NCBI RefSeq assembly: GCF_018863395.1
Contig: NZ_JAHKRR010000001.1
Span: 930,001 to 994,000 of the forward strand
Reading direction: 5' to 3'
Length of the DNA: 64,000 nucleotides
Source: Sinomicrobium weinanense
GTDB taxonomy: Bacteria; Bacteroidota; Bacteroidia; Flavobacteriales; Flavobacteriaceae
Positions 35,997 through 44,444 of the stretch are shown one piece after another. Under the pieces are notes generated by a model, which searched no databases, was not told where the DNA came from, and saw only the letters and a list, made by a program, of their open reading frames with translations. A program made the position numbers and the translations under genes. Each line of letters opens with the position of its first letter. Within the stretch, counting starts at the first letter, position 1.

Positions 35997-37097
35997 TTAC
36001 AACTTCACTTCTTTGCCGCTCGCCGCCGATTTATAGATGGCTTCCACGACACGGATATCCCGTAGCCCTTCCTCCCCGGGAACGAGCATGGGTTTTCCTC
36101 CCATAATGGCAAGGGCATCATCGTCCATTTGCTTCGCCTGCTGCCAGGGAACCTGGTACGGGTGATCGATCTCCCCGAGCGGGCTACTGCCTTTAACCCC
36201 TGCATAAGCTGAAAAAGGAGCTATTTTGATATCTCCTTTTTCACATTCGATATCCAGGAAGTTGAAATTTTGCCCGAAACTGGTCTTGATATCAGCAAAA
36301 ACGCCACCGGGAAATTCCAGTTTGGCTACCGCAGTTTCATCCAGTCCGTTCTTATAGATCTCCGGTCTGGTCGTAGATGTTTTTGCAGAGACCACGGCAA
36401 CAGGTTCCATATTCGATCCCAGCCGGGCTCCCTGAATGGGATATACGCCCATATCATAAAGCGCCCCTCCCCCCATTTCTTTTTTCTGTTTCCAATGGTC
36501 GGTACGGTCGTCCCGGTAGCCGGCCCCACAGTTTATATATTTAACCGGCCCCAGCAACTGTTCACGGACAATCCGCCTGTATTCCTGTGTGTTTGGTTCG
36601 TGTTGCAGGCGATACCCTATGGCCAGCGACTTTTTGTTTTTGGCACAGGCATCTATCATATCCCGGCATTCCTGCGCTGTCAGGGCCATCGGTTTTTCGC
36701 ACCACACATGTTTCCCGGCATCGGCTGCCCTGATGGTATATTCGCGGTGCATGGACGGGGGCAGCACCACGTATACCACATCGATATCGGGATTGTTGGC
36801 TATATCGTCAAAGTTTTCGTAGTTGTATATATTCTTATCGGGAATATTGTATTTTTTGCTCCATGCCTCTGCCTTGGAAGGTGTTCCGGTGACAATGCCT
36901 GCCAGGTAGCAATGTTTCGTCTGCTGAAGGGCCGGTGCCAGGAGGTCCGTGCTGTAATATCCCAATCCTACGAGGGCCACTCCCAGGCGGTCCTTTTGGA
37001 GATCTCTTGCTGACAGTAATAATCCGGGGGCCAGGGCTATGGCTCCACTGCTCAGGGCCATGGTCTTTAAAACAGTTCTTCGGGATGAGGAGTTCAC
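35997..37097 (-). CDS. Tat-exported Gfo/Idh/MocA oxidoreductase
   Basis: 366 residues. It has a twin-arginine signal (SRRTVLKTMALSSGAIALAPGLLL), so it folds with cofactor in the cytosol and is exported. The Rossmann part reads LGVALVGLGYYSTDLLAPAL, followed by the family motif EKPMALTAQECRDMID, where Lys is catalytic. Glucose-fructose oxidoreductases share this export plus tight NADP layout. It lies 79 bp downstream of the end of the glycan operon, separated by a terminator, and may process the released sugars. The exact substrate is open. Confidence 0.85.
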   Translation of the reverse strand: MNSSSRRTVLKTMALSSGAIALAPGLLLSARDLQKDRLGVALVGLGYYSTDLLAPALQQTKHCYLAGIVTGTPSKAEAWSKKYNIPDKNIYNYENFDDIANNPDIDVVYVVLPPSMHREYTIRAADAGKHVWCEKPMALTAQECRDMIDACAKNKKSLAIGYRLQHEPNTQEYRRIVREQLLGPVKYINCGAGYRDDRTDHWKQKKEMGGGALYDMGVYPIQGARLGSNMEPVAVVSAKTSTTRPEIYKNGLDETAVAKLEFPGGVFADIKTSFGQNFNFLDIECEKGDIKIAPFSAYAGVKGSSPLGEIDHPYQVPWQQAKQMDDDALAIMGGKPMLVPGEEGLRDIRVVEAIYKSAASGKEVKL

Positions 37098-37175
37098 GGT
37101 TGTATTTGTTTTTATGATGAGCTGTTTAAATTAAATCATTTTTTACAGTTTGTCAAATTTTCGTGTAGGATTAAC

Positions 37176-37206
37176 AAATAAAACGGCCGGCAAAACGGCC
37201 GGCCGC
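37176..37206 (-). terminator. terminator of the glycan utilisation operon
   Basis: Minus strand GGCCGGC-CGTTTT-GCCGGCC then GTTTTATTT. It lies just after the GH97 stop and ends the operon. Confidence 0.8.
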
Positions 37207-37239
37207 TTCTTTTTCCGTATTTCCTTTATGGAATAAACG

Positions 37240-39246
37240 TTACTTTTTTACAAATCGAATGGCGGTCCCCCCGCCTTTTCCGAGATGCAGTTTCAGGCCG
37301 TCTTTTGCGGTTAGGTCCCGGCTGCTGATCGTTATGGCCGAAGGATTGGTTTCATAACCGGTACCTTCTGCGTCGGCATAGATACGGGCTTCATAGGTAG
37401 CCCCTTCGTCGAGAAAATCGAGTGCGATGTCCAGGTCCCTTGCTTTTTCGTCAGTGATGCTGCCCAGGTACCAGTCGTCGCTGTTTTTGTCTTTACGTAC
37501 GGTGGTGATATACTTGCCGATTTCGGCATTGAGGACTTTGGTATCGAACCAGTCTACCGGGACGTCCTGTAAAAATTTAAATGCCGGGTTGCCCTCGTAA
37601 TTTTCGGGGAGGTCGGCCAGCATTTGAATGGGGGAATACAGCACCACATACAGGGCCAGTTGTTTGGCGGCTGTGGTGTGGACATCCCGTCCTTCGTGTC
37701 CTTGTTTGATCTCCACATCCAGGACCCCGGGGGTAAAATCCATAGGGCCGGACAGCATTCTTGTAAACGGAAGGATGGCCGTATGTGAAGGTGGGTTTCC
37801 TTCGCTCCAGGCATTGTATTCCTGTCCCCTCGCTCCTTCGCGGGCCATCATGTTGGGATAGGTCCTGCGTTCGCCGGTGTCTTTAATGGGTTCGTGGAAG
37901 TTCACGGCAAGCTGGTATTCGGCGGCCTTGTCCAGTACAAACCTGTAATAGTTTACCCCGAATTGCCCGTGATGCCATTCTTTCATATTCAGTCTCGAAC
38001 CTACCTGGCCGATCTTAATATCGTGCATGCCGTATTTATGGTAAAGCCCTATTCCGGCATCGATCTGTTCCAGGTAGTTGATGATGTTCGACCCGGTCTC
38101 GTGATATCCTATGATGCTGACATCCTTTGACCGGGCATAATCGGTCACCTCTTTAAGGTCAAACCCGTCCGCTTCTTTAGTGAAGCTGAACATATGCATG
38201 GCATTCTCATACCACTGCGGGGTCCAGCCCTTGTTCCATCCCTCGATGAGAAGGTGGTCTATACCGAGTTTCCGGCAGTAATCGATATACATTCTGGCAT
38301 TTTTGGTGGTGGCACCCTGTATCGGGCTTTCCCAGAACGAATACTTGCCGATATGCATGCCCCACCAGATACCGAGATATTTGTGGGGTTCTATCCAGCT
38401 GGTATCTTCCAGCTTGTTGGGATCATTCAGGTTTAATATCATATAAGAGGTGATCAGTTCACCCGGTTTTTCGGCAATCTGAAGGGTTCGCCACGGGGTG
38501 GTGAACGAACCGCCGGTTTTTACCCGGTCGCCATCAGCCCAGGGGACCAGGTCGCACTTAAGGGTGGTATTGTTCTCCCGGGCCAGCGCCATGCTCGCAT
38601 AGTTGACCAGTTTGGCTTCGTGAAAGCTCAGGAACAGTCCGTTGTTGCTTTTAATGGTAAGCGGGGTATGGACAGTATCTAAAGTGCTGACCGCCGACCT
38701 GGTGAACAGGTATTCGTAACGGTTGTCCTGATACGCAGGGATCCACCAGGCATTGCCATCGCGGTTCAGATTAAAGCGGGTCAGTTCATCCATGATCACC
38801 AGGCTGTCTTTGGTGCCATTGCCGGGGTATCGGTACCTGAATGCCACCCCGTCGTCAAAGGCTCTGAATTGTATTTTAAGCTGTCTTTGCTGCCCCGACT
38901 CTTCCTGAAGGACGACTTCCAGTTGCTGGTAATGGTCCTGTATAAACTGTTTTTCGCCCCAGACCTGTTCCCAGGTTTCATCGTGTGTGGTGGTATTGCT
39001 GCTTAACACCTTGAGGTTGTTATACAACGAATCCCCGTTCTTAAACACAAAGCCCATATCCGATGCGTTGATCACACCGGTTTCCCCGTGTTTTACCGAA
39101 TAGGTCGGTTTTCCCTCTCTTAGCTCAAAAGTGATGGTGTTCTTTCCGCCGGGGGAATTAACGGTGAACTTCGAGGCCTTCTTTTCAGGTGCCCCGCAAC
39201 TGAAGAAAAGCGGGGTGAATGCTATAAATATCAGTTTTTTGATCAT
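37240..39246 (-). CDS. glycoside hydrolase family 97 lipoprotein
   Basis: About 668 residues. The lipoprotein signal MIKKLIFIAFTPLFFSC is used to place the start; an ATG at 39270 overlapping the GH2 stop is equally in frame and would add 8 residues. The N-terminal beta-sandwich (FTVNSPGGKNTITFELREGKP) is followed by the TIM barrel. Glutamates in IIGYHETGSNIINY, VNFHEPIKDTGERRTYPN and EGARGQEYNAW correspond to the Glu-rich set of inverting SusB-type alpha-glucosidases, rather than the Asp nucleophile of retaining GH97 alpha-galactosidases. Family GH97 is firm; alpha-glucosidase is inferred. Last gene of the operon. Confidence 0.9.
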   Translation of the reverse strand: MIKKLIFIAFTPLFFSCGAPEKKASKFTVNSPGGKNTITFELREGKPTYSVKHGETGVINASDMGFVFKNGDSLYNNLKVLSSNTTTHDETWEQVWGEKQFIQDHYQQLEVVLQEESGQQRQLKIQFRAFDDGVAFRYRYPGNGTKDSLVIMDELTRFNLNRDGNAWWIPAYQDNRYEYLFTRSAVSTLDTVHTPLTIKSNNGLFLSFHEAKLVNYASMALARENNTTLKCDLVPWADGDRVKTGGSFTTPWRTLQIAEKPGELITSYMILNLNDPNKLEDTSWIEPHKYLGIWWGMHIGKYSFWESPIQGATTKNARMYIDYCRKLGIDHLLIEGWNKGWTPQWYENAMHMFSFTKEADGFDLKEVTDYARSKDVSIIGYHETGSNIINYLEQIDAGIGLYHKYGMHDIKIGQVGSRLNMKEWHHGQFGVNYYRFVLDKAAEYQLAVNFHEPIKDTGERRTYPNMMAREGARGQEYNAWSEGNPPSHTAILPFTRMLSGPMDFTPGVLDVEIKQGHEGRDVHTTAAKQLALYVVLYSPIQMLADLPENYEGNPAFKFLQDVPVDWFDTKVLNAEIGKYITTVRKDKNSDDWYLGSITDEKARDLDIALDFLDEGATYEARIYADAEGTGYETNPSAITISSRDLTAKDGLKLHLGKGGGTAIRFVKK

Positions 39247-39256
39247 TTTATCTGAT

Positions 39257-41731
39257 TTAATCTTTTTCATTACGATTTCTGGTGGTGTTTATCACCAGTT
39301 TTTGAGGTTTTAAACCTTTGCTTTTGGCCGTGAGTTGTATTTCTCCTGCTGTTCCTGCCGACTGTACGATAACCAGGCATTTTCCATAAAAGGCTTTTCT
39401 GTTCTTTGCTTTAAAAGATTCGTGACTGGTAGGGTCTCCGTTGTCTACCCCGACAATTTTACCGGGGCCGGATATTTCAAATTCGATCCTGTTGGTTGCC
39501 GTAGGGACAAAATTTCCGGTAGTATCAGCGATGGAAACAGTTACAAAAGAAAGGTCCTTGCTATCTGCCGATATGGTGTTTCTGTCTGCTTCCAGTTGTA
39601 TTTGGGCAGCCGTTCCGGCAGTTTTGATCTCTTTCACCAAAACGTCCCTGCCGTCTTTTCTGGAAACGGCCTTAAGTGTTCCGGGGTTAAAAGGAACGCG
39701 CCACATGACATGAAGGTCGTCGCCCTTTTTGGAGCGTTTTCCGAGCGATCTTCCGTTGAGGTACAATTCCACTTCATCGGCATTGTTGTAATAGGCCCAG
39801 ATATCGACTTCCCTCCCGGGTTCCCAGTTCCAGTGCGGGAAAATGTGGAGAACCGTTTCGTCGGTCCATTCGCTTTTGTACATATAGTACGCATCTTTCG
39901 GGAAACCGGCCAGGTCTATCACCCCGAAATATGAACTTCTGGAAGGCCAGACATAGGGTGTGGGCTCGCCGAGGTAGTCAAAACCTGTCCAGATAAACAT
40001 GCCCGACAGAAAATCGTGTTTTTTGATGATTTTCCAGGTCTCTTCATGGGTTGATCCCCAGGGAGCGCTCACCTGGTCGTAGGCCGAAACGGTATTGTCC
40101 GGGTTTCCGTCGAGGAAAAGCTGATCCCAGCGGTAAGGCCATCTTTTGACCGTATCGGATCTTTGATCGTAATAGCCCCTTGTGGCCAGGGCCGATGTCG
40201 TTTCGGTGGCTATGAACGGCGTTTCCGGAAAATTTATCTGGTGCTGTAAATAGGTCCGATGGGCATAATTGTAACCGATAAGGTCCAGAGCCCCCGATCC
40301 TGCCAGGGCATTGGGCGTGGCAGGCTCATCGAATTGCAGGGTGACGTCCTTGTTATTGGTGTGAATGGGCGGGTTCATACCGGCAGTTACCGGACGGGTA
40401 TCGTCCAGTCTCCTGACGATCTTTGACAGTTCCCTGCCTGTTTCAGCGCCGCGTTCTTCCCACTGTTCGGGGATCTCATTACCTATGCTCCAGATAAAGA
40501 CACTGGGGTGGTTGCGGTCGCGCTTAATAAAATCGATCAGGTCCTGCCTGTGCCATTCGTCCCAATACAGGCTGTAATCGTACCTGGACTTGCCTTTTTC
40601 CCACATATCGAAAACCTCGTCCATCACCAAGAAACCCATTTTATCACAGAGTTCCAGCAGTTCCGGCGCGGGCGGATTGTGTGCGGTACGGATAGCGTTT
40701 ACACCCATACCCCGAAGTATCTCCAGCTGCCTTTCGAGTGCCCGCGTATTGACAGCAGTCCCCAGGGCACCCAGGTCGTGGTGATTACACACTCCCCTGA
40801 TCTTAAGCTGCCTGCCGTTGAGGATAAAACCCTTGTCCGTATCAAAATCAAAACTGCGGATGCCAAAAGGGGTCCGGTGACGGTCCACAAGCCTGTCGTC
40901 GACATAGATCTCGGTTTCCAGCGTGTAGAGAGCCGGCGTTTCTACCGACCATAGTTGCGGGTTTTTAACAGTGTGATCGTCCGTGACCAAATGGGTGTTG
41001 CCGGCTTTCAGCGTTACGGTTTGTTCTTTTTCTGATACCTTTTCGCCCTTGAAAAGCACGATGGTCCTGACCACTCCTTTCCTGTCTTCGGCACGGTTGT
41101 TTATCACTTCTACCTCCGCATGTACATCCGATTGATCTTTGCTTACTTTCGGAGTGGTTACGTAGGTGCCCCAATGCTTCACGTGTACTTTACCGGTTAC
41201 GGTAAGCCATACATTGCGATAGATCCCGGAACCGGAATACCAGCGGGAATTGGGTTGCTGCGAATTATCCACTTTTACTGTCAGGGTATTGCCTGCCCCG
41301 ACATTGAGATAGGGCGTCAGGTTATATTCAAAACCGATATAACCATTGGGGCGCCTTCCCAGCAGTTTTCCGTTGAGGTATACTTCGCTGTTCATATAAA
41401 CACCGTCAAACTCTATGTACACCTGTTTTCCGGCATAACCGGAAGGGACATTAAACTCCTTTTTATAATAACCGATACCTCCCGGCAGCGCACCTCCGCT
41501 GAACGTGGCCGGATGATCTTTATTGAATTCTCCTTCTATGCTCCAGTCGTGCGGAAGGTTTAGCTTGTGCCAGGAAACGCCGGCCGTATCCCCGGAGCAG
41601 AACTGCCAGTCCCGGTTAAAGGGTTGTTTTCTCACCGGTATACTTTTACTTTTCCCGGTATTCATACAGGACATGAACACCAGGGCCAGCAGACCGGCGC
41701 ATACCGGCCATATTGATCTGTTTGCCTTCAA
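39257..41731 (-). CDS. glycoside hydrolase family 2 (beta-galactosidase-like) lipoprotein
   Basis: 824 residues with lipobox Cys22 (LALVFMSC). Order: sugar-binding sandwich (NRDWQFCSGD, VYLNGKLLGRRPNGYIGFEY), immunoglobulin-like domain, TIM barrel with acid/base Glu419 in WSIGNEIPEQW and nucleophile Glu510 in PFIATETTSALATRG, then further C-terminal Ig-like domains (about 600-820). The layout resembles Bacteroidota beta-galactosidases. Specificity could also be beta-mannosidase or glucuronidase; the C-terminal add-on favours galactosidase. It is 11 bp downstream of the surface lipoprotein gene. Confidence 0.92.
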   Translation of the reverse strand: MKANRSIWPVCAGLLALVFMSCMNTGKSKSIPVRKQPFNRDWQFCSGDTAGVSWHKLNLPHDWSIEGEFNKDHPATFSGGALPGGIGYYKKEFNVPSGYAGKQVYIEFDGVYMNSEVYLNGKLLGRRPNGYIGFEYNLTPYLNVGAGNTLTVKVDNSQQPNSRWYSGSGIYRNVWLTVTGKVHVKHWGTYVTTPKVSKDQSDVHAEVEVINNRAEDRKGVVRTIVLFKGEKVSEKEQTVTLKAGNTHLVTDDHTVKNPQLWSVETPALYTLETEIYVDDRLVDRHRTPFGIRSFDFDTDKGFILNGRQLKIRGVCNHHDLGALGTAVNTRALERQLEILRGMGVNAIRTAHNPPAPELLELCDKMGFLVMDEVFDMWEKGKSRYDYSLYWDEWHRQDLIDFIKRDRNHPSVFIWSIGNEIPEQWEERGAETGRELSKIVRRLDDTRPVTAGMNPPIHTNNKDVTLQFDEPATPNALAGSGALDLIGYNYAHRTYLQHQINFPETPFIATETTSALATRGYYDQRSDTVKRWPYRWDQLFLDGNPDNTVSAYDQVSAPWGSTHEETWKIIKKHDFLSGMFIWTGFDYLGEPTPYVWPSRSSYFGVIDLAGFPKDAYYMYKSEWTDETVLHIFPHWNWEPGREVDIWAYYNNADEVELYLNGRSLGKRSKKGDDLHVMWRVPFNPGTLKAVSRKDGRDVLVKEIKTAGTAAQIQLEADRNTISADSKDLSFVTVSIADTTGNFVPTATNRIEFEISGPGKIVGVDNGDPTSHESFKAKNRKAFYGKCLVIVQSAGTAGEIQLTAKSKGLKPQKLVINTTRNRNEKD

Positions 41732-41742
41732 TGAGATATTTT

Positions 41743-42573
41743 TTATTTCCTGACTTTATAATGAAAAACAATCCTGGCATCTCCTTCCCCGTTTCTGTCC
41801 TGATCCCTGAGAACACCCAGGCGCATGGAATTTTCAGAGACTTCTATAACCTTTATATTCTGCCAGTTGCTTACATCGGGGTAATAATCACCGCCGTATA
41901 ACAACTCCACATCCCCGAGAAACCTAAGACTACGGTTGTCCGGATCAAAACTGAACCATGCGCTTTCCGTGGTTTGCGTACTTCCTTCCAGTTCCGTTTG
42001 AGTTACAGTTATGTTGGGAGCCCCGTTCAGGTCAAATGTCATTTCTCCCCAGTTTTTGTTTTCCATGACCCATTCATTCCCGGCATAATCGGGGAACCAG
42101 GCCCAGTTGTCCCCATCGGGATCGGGATAGTCCAGGCCTGCCCAGCCCATAGGGCTTTCCATATCCAGAACCCAGGTTTTTCCTTCGACACCCCCGGTAA
42201 TCATTTCCCACTGCGGATCGGCAAATGCCTCCGGGTCTTCATACGGAACTGTTATGGGAACGGGTTCGGCGCTGACCGATCCGCCCCCGGCAAATGCGGT
42301 GAATGTTACCTGGTGCTCGCCGGCAAACCGAAGGTTGATCGTATCTTTGTTCTTATTGGAAGTCCCGAGCCTGTAATCCCAGTATGCCAGGGTTTCGGGG
42401 GTGTTGTTCTCCACTATGACCTTATATGCTTCACCTTCGATCTGGGTGACCGAAAAATCCAGCGCTGAAGCGTCCGGTCTATCTCCGAGGCCGGTCCTGT
42501 CCTCTTCAGGGGTACAGGAAATGACCAGTAGCGAGGCTAATATTCCTTTTGTGATGTTGGTTATTGTTTTCAT
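41743..42573 (-). CDS. surface glycan-binding lipoprotein, SusE-position
   Basis: 276 residues, lipobox Cys20 (LLVISC). The region 35-110 is a PKD/Ig-like sandwich (AYKVIVENNTPETLAYWDYRLGTSNK, HQVTFTAFAGGG). The rest begins GKTWVLDMESPMGWAG and continues with aromatic-rich segments (NWAWFPDYAGNEWVM), typical of carbohydrate-binding modules. It holds the position of SusE/SusF genes between susD and the hydrolases, so it is expected to be a surface glycan-binding protein. No enzyme motif. Ligand unknown. Confidence 0.75.
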   Translation of the reverse strand: MKTITNITKGILASLLVISCTPEEDRTGLGDRPDASALDFSVTQIEGEAYKVIVENNTPETLAYWDYRLGTSNKNKDTINLRFAGEHQVTFTAFAGGGSVSAEPVPITVPYEDPEAFADPQWEMITGGVEGKTWVLDMESPMGWAGLDYPDPDGDNWAWFPDYAGNEWVMENKNWGEMTFDLNGAPNITVTQTELEGSTQTTESAWFSFDPDNRSLRFLGDVELLYGGDYYPDVSNWQNIKVIEVSENSMRLGVLRDQDRNGEGDARIVFHYKVRK

Positions 42574-42622
42574 GAGATTGTTTCTTTTGAGCCGGAAGAA
42601 GTTGTCTAAAAAATAGCCTTTA

Positions 42623-42723
42623 CGTCACCCTGAGCCCCGATGTATCGGGACAGGCTTTGTTTCAGGGTCCCACAACGATTGTCCTATCAGTATCATGAGA
42701 TGCTGAAACAAGTCAGCATGACG
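42623..42723. repeat. CGTCAT...ATGACG palindromic dispersed repeat, copy 2
   Basis: Inverse-orientation copy of the element at 23872-23973. Its complement shares TTGTTTCAGCATC and CCTGAAACAAAGCCTGTCCCGA with that copy. It is flanked by an outer inverted pair TGTCTAAAA (42603) and TTTTAGACA (42733), so again nested inside another stem. It lies within the operon, between susD and the surface lipoprotein. Confidence 0.8.
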
Positions 42724-42854
42724 AGTATGGACTTTTAGACAGTCTCTTAATTCCGACTGTTTTATTCTTAATTATGGTTTACTCCCGGCCGGAAGAACAA
42801 AATCCTGTGTTACCTTTTAACTTCGGACCCCGGTCTTCCGGCTTCGGTCCCAGA

Positions 42855-44432
42855 TTACCATCCTTCGTTTTGTTTCAGGGTTCCGCCGGACAACTGGATC
42901 TGATTGTAGGGGATGGCCAGAAAGCCCCCGGTTTCGGGACGGAAGGTGGTGCTGTATTCTTCTCCTCCTTCGGTATAATCGATGGCAGCTTTGGTTTTTG
43001 CCATACTGTTCCTGATCAGGTCCCAGTAACGGTGTCCTTCCAGGGCAAGTTCCAGTCTCCTTTCTTCCATAATGGCTTCTTTGGTCACGTTTTTGTTATG
43101 GCCCGGATCTCCACCAAAAGCACGCTCCCGGACACGGTTGAAGTATTGCTGTGCTTTTCCGGAATTAACCTCCAGGTTGAGTTCAGCCGCCATAAGCAAC
43201 ACATCGGCGAAGCGGAGTACGATATAGTCTTCGGGATTGTCCCGCTGGAAATCCCCCCCGTCGGCTTCCGTATCGGTCTCCTCTTCACTGCTGGCGGTAG
43301 GAATGTATTTTTTCCAGGCATAGCCGGTATATTGCCGTTGGTCGGAATCATCAAAGGGGACTCCTTCTTCATCAAAACCTATGATGGTGGCATCTCTCCG
43401 GCTGTCTCCGTTTTCATAGGCCCGGTAAAGCTCAGCCCTAACCGGGGCGGCGCCCCAGCCTTTGGAGTATGGCGGGTGTATCTGGTTGCGAAGCCCGATC
43501 ATTACATTCCAGGTGTTGCCTTCGAGGAAGTCCCAACTGTCATTCCCCTTGTTCACATACCGTACGGACCAGATAAATTCCTTGTTATCTTCCCCGGCAT
43601 AGTCTTCTCCGGAAGCGGCAGGCCAAAGCGTGGAAAAATCTTCAACAAGATGATGCCCGCTGTTATTGATCAGGTCTTCCAGATAGCCTATGACCTCTTC
43701 TTTAGATACCACACCCGCGAGATCGGGTTTTTCGTAATAGTCGGTATAAAACAGGTAGGCCTTGGCCAGGTAGGCTTCTGCCGCCCATTTGGAAGCCCGC
43801 CCGAAATCTTCATTGGCCACTTCCCCGAGGTTCTCGGCTGCAAATTTGAAATCCGATGCGATCAATGCATAAATCTCTTCGGGTGAGGACTGCGGGGTCT
43901 TATATTCTTCCTTCTCCCGTATCACATGATCGACCGCTACGATATTGCCGAATACCCGGGCCAGTTCAAAATGAAAATGAGCGCGGAGAAACCGTGCTTC
44001 GGCTTCGTAGCGCAATTTCAGTTTCTGCTGGTCGCCCCATTCTACCTGGTCTAGTTTTTCCAGGAGCACATTGGCCCGGTAGATTCCCTGATAATTAAAC
44101 TTCCAGAGGCTACCGTTCAAATTGGGATTGGAGGTCTGCATAAAGTTGTTCCATTCCAGCGCCTCGGTATTATCGGTCTTGCCGAACCCGCCGAAACAAT
44201 TATCGGAAATGAGCTCGGACGTTAAGATAAAATGCCCGTAACCCACACGCTGCAAATTGTCATATACGGCTATCAGTCCTTCAAAAGCATCTTCTGGCGT
44301 CTTGTAAAAGGTCTCTTCGTTCTTCTCGGTATAAGTGTCGGTTTCCAGGAAACTTTCGGAACATGCAGAGAGCAAAACTCCGCCTGCAAGAGCCATTCCC
44401 AGGAGTCTGGAATATAATTTGAATGTTTTCAT
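42855..44432 (-). CDS. SusD/RagB-family nutrient-binding lipoprotein
   Basis: 525 residues, lipobox Cys24 (GGVLLSAC). N-terminal TPR-like helices (YKTPEDAFEGLIAVYDNLQRVGYGHF) and C-terminal RagB blocks (YIVLRFADVLLMAAELNLEV, EERRLELALEGHRYWDLIRNS) are typical SusD features. It caps the SusC pore on the cell surface and binds the glycan. It is 12 bp downstream of susC. Confidence 0.95.
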   Translation of the reverse strand: MKTFKLYSRLLGMALAGGVLLSACSESFLETDTYTEKNEETFYKTPEDAFEGLIAVYDNLQRVGYGHFILTSELISDNCFGGFGKTDNTEALEWNNFMQTSNPNLNGSLWKFNYQGIYRANVLLEKLDQVEWGDQQKLKLRYEAEARFLRAHFHFELARVFGNIVAVDHVIREKEEYKTPQSSPEEIYALIASDFKFAAENLGEVANEDFGRASKWAAEAYLAKAYLFYTDYYEKPDLAGVVSKEEVIGYLEDLINNSGHHLVEDFSTLWPAASGEDYAGEDNKEFIWSVRYVNKGNDSWDFLEGNTWNVMIGLRNQIHPPYSKGWGAAPVRAELYRAYENGDSRRDATIIGFDEEGVPFDDSDQRQYTGYAWKKYIPTASSEEETDTEADGGDFQRDNPEDYIVLRFADVLLMAAELNLEVNSGKAQQYFNRVRERAFGGDPGHNKNVTKEAIMEERRLELALEGHRYWDLIRNSMAKTKAAIDYTEGGEEYSTTFRPETGGFLAIPYNQIQLSGGTLKQNEGW

Positions 44433-44444
44433 CGTTCTCTGTTT

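Noticed and set aside
42774-43886. 370-codon frame antisense to susD
   Set aside because: susD is unambiguous on the other strand; the antisense product has no recognisable feature.
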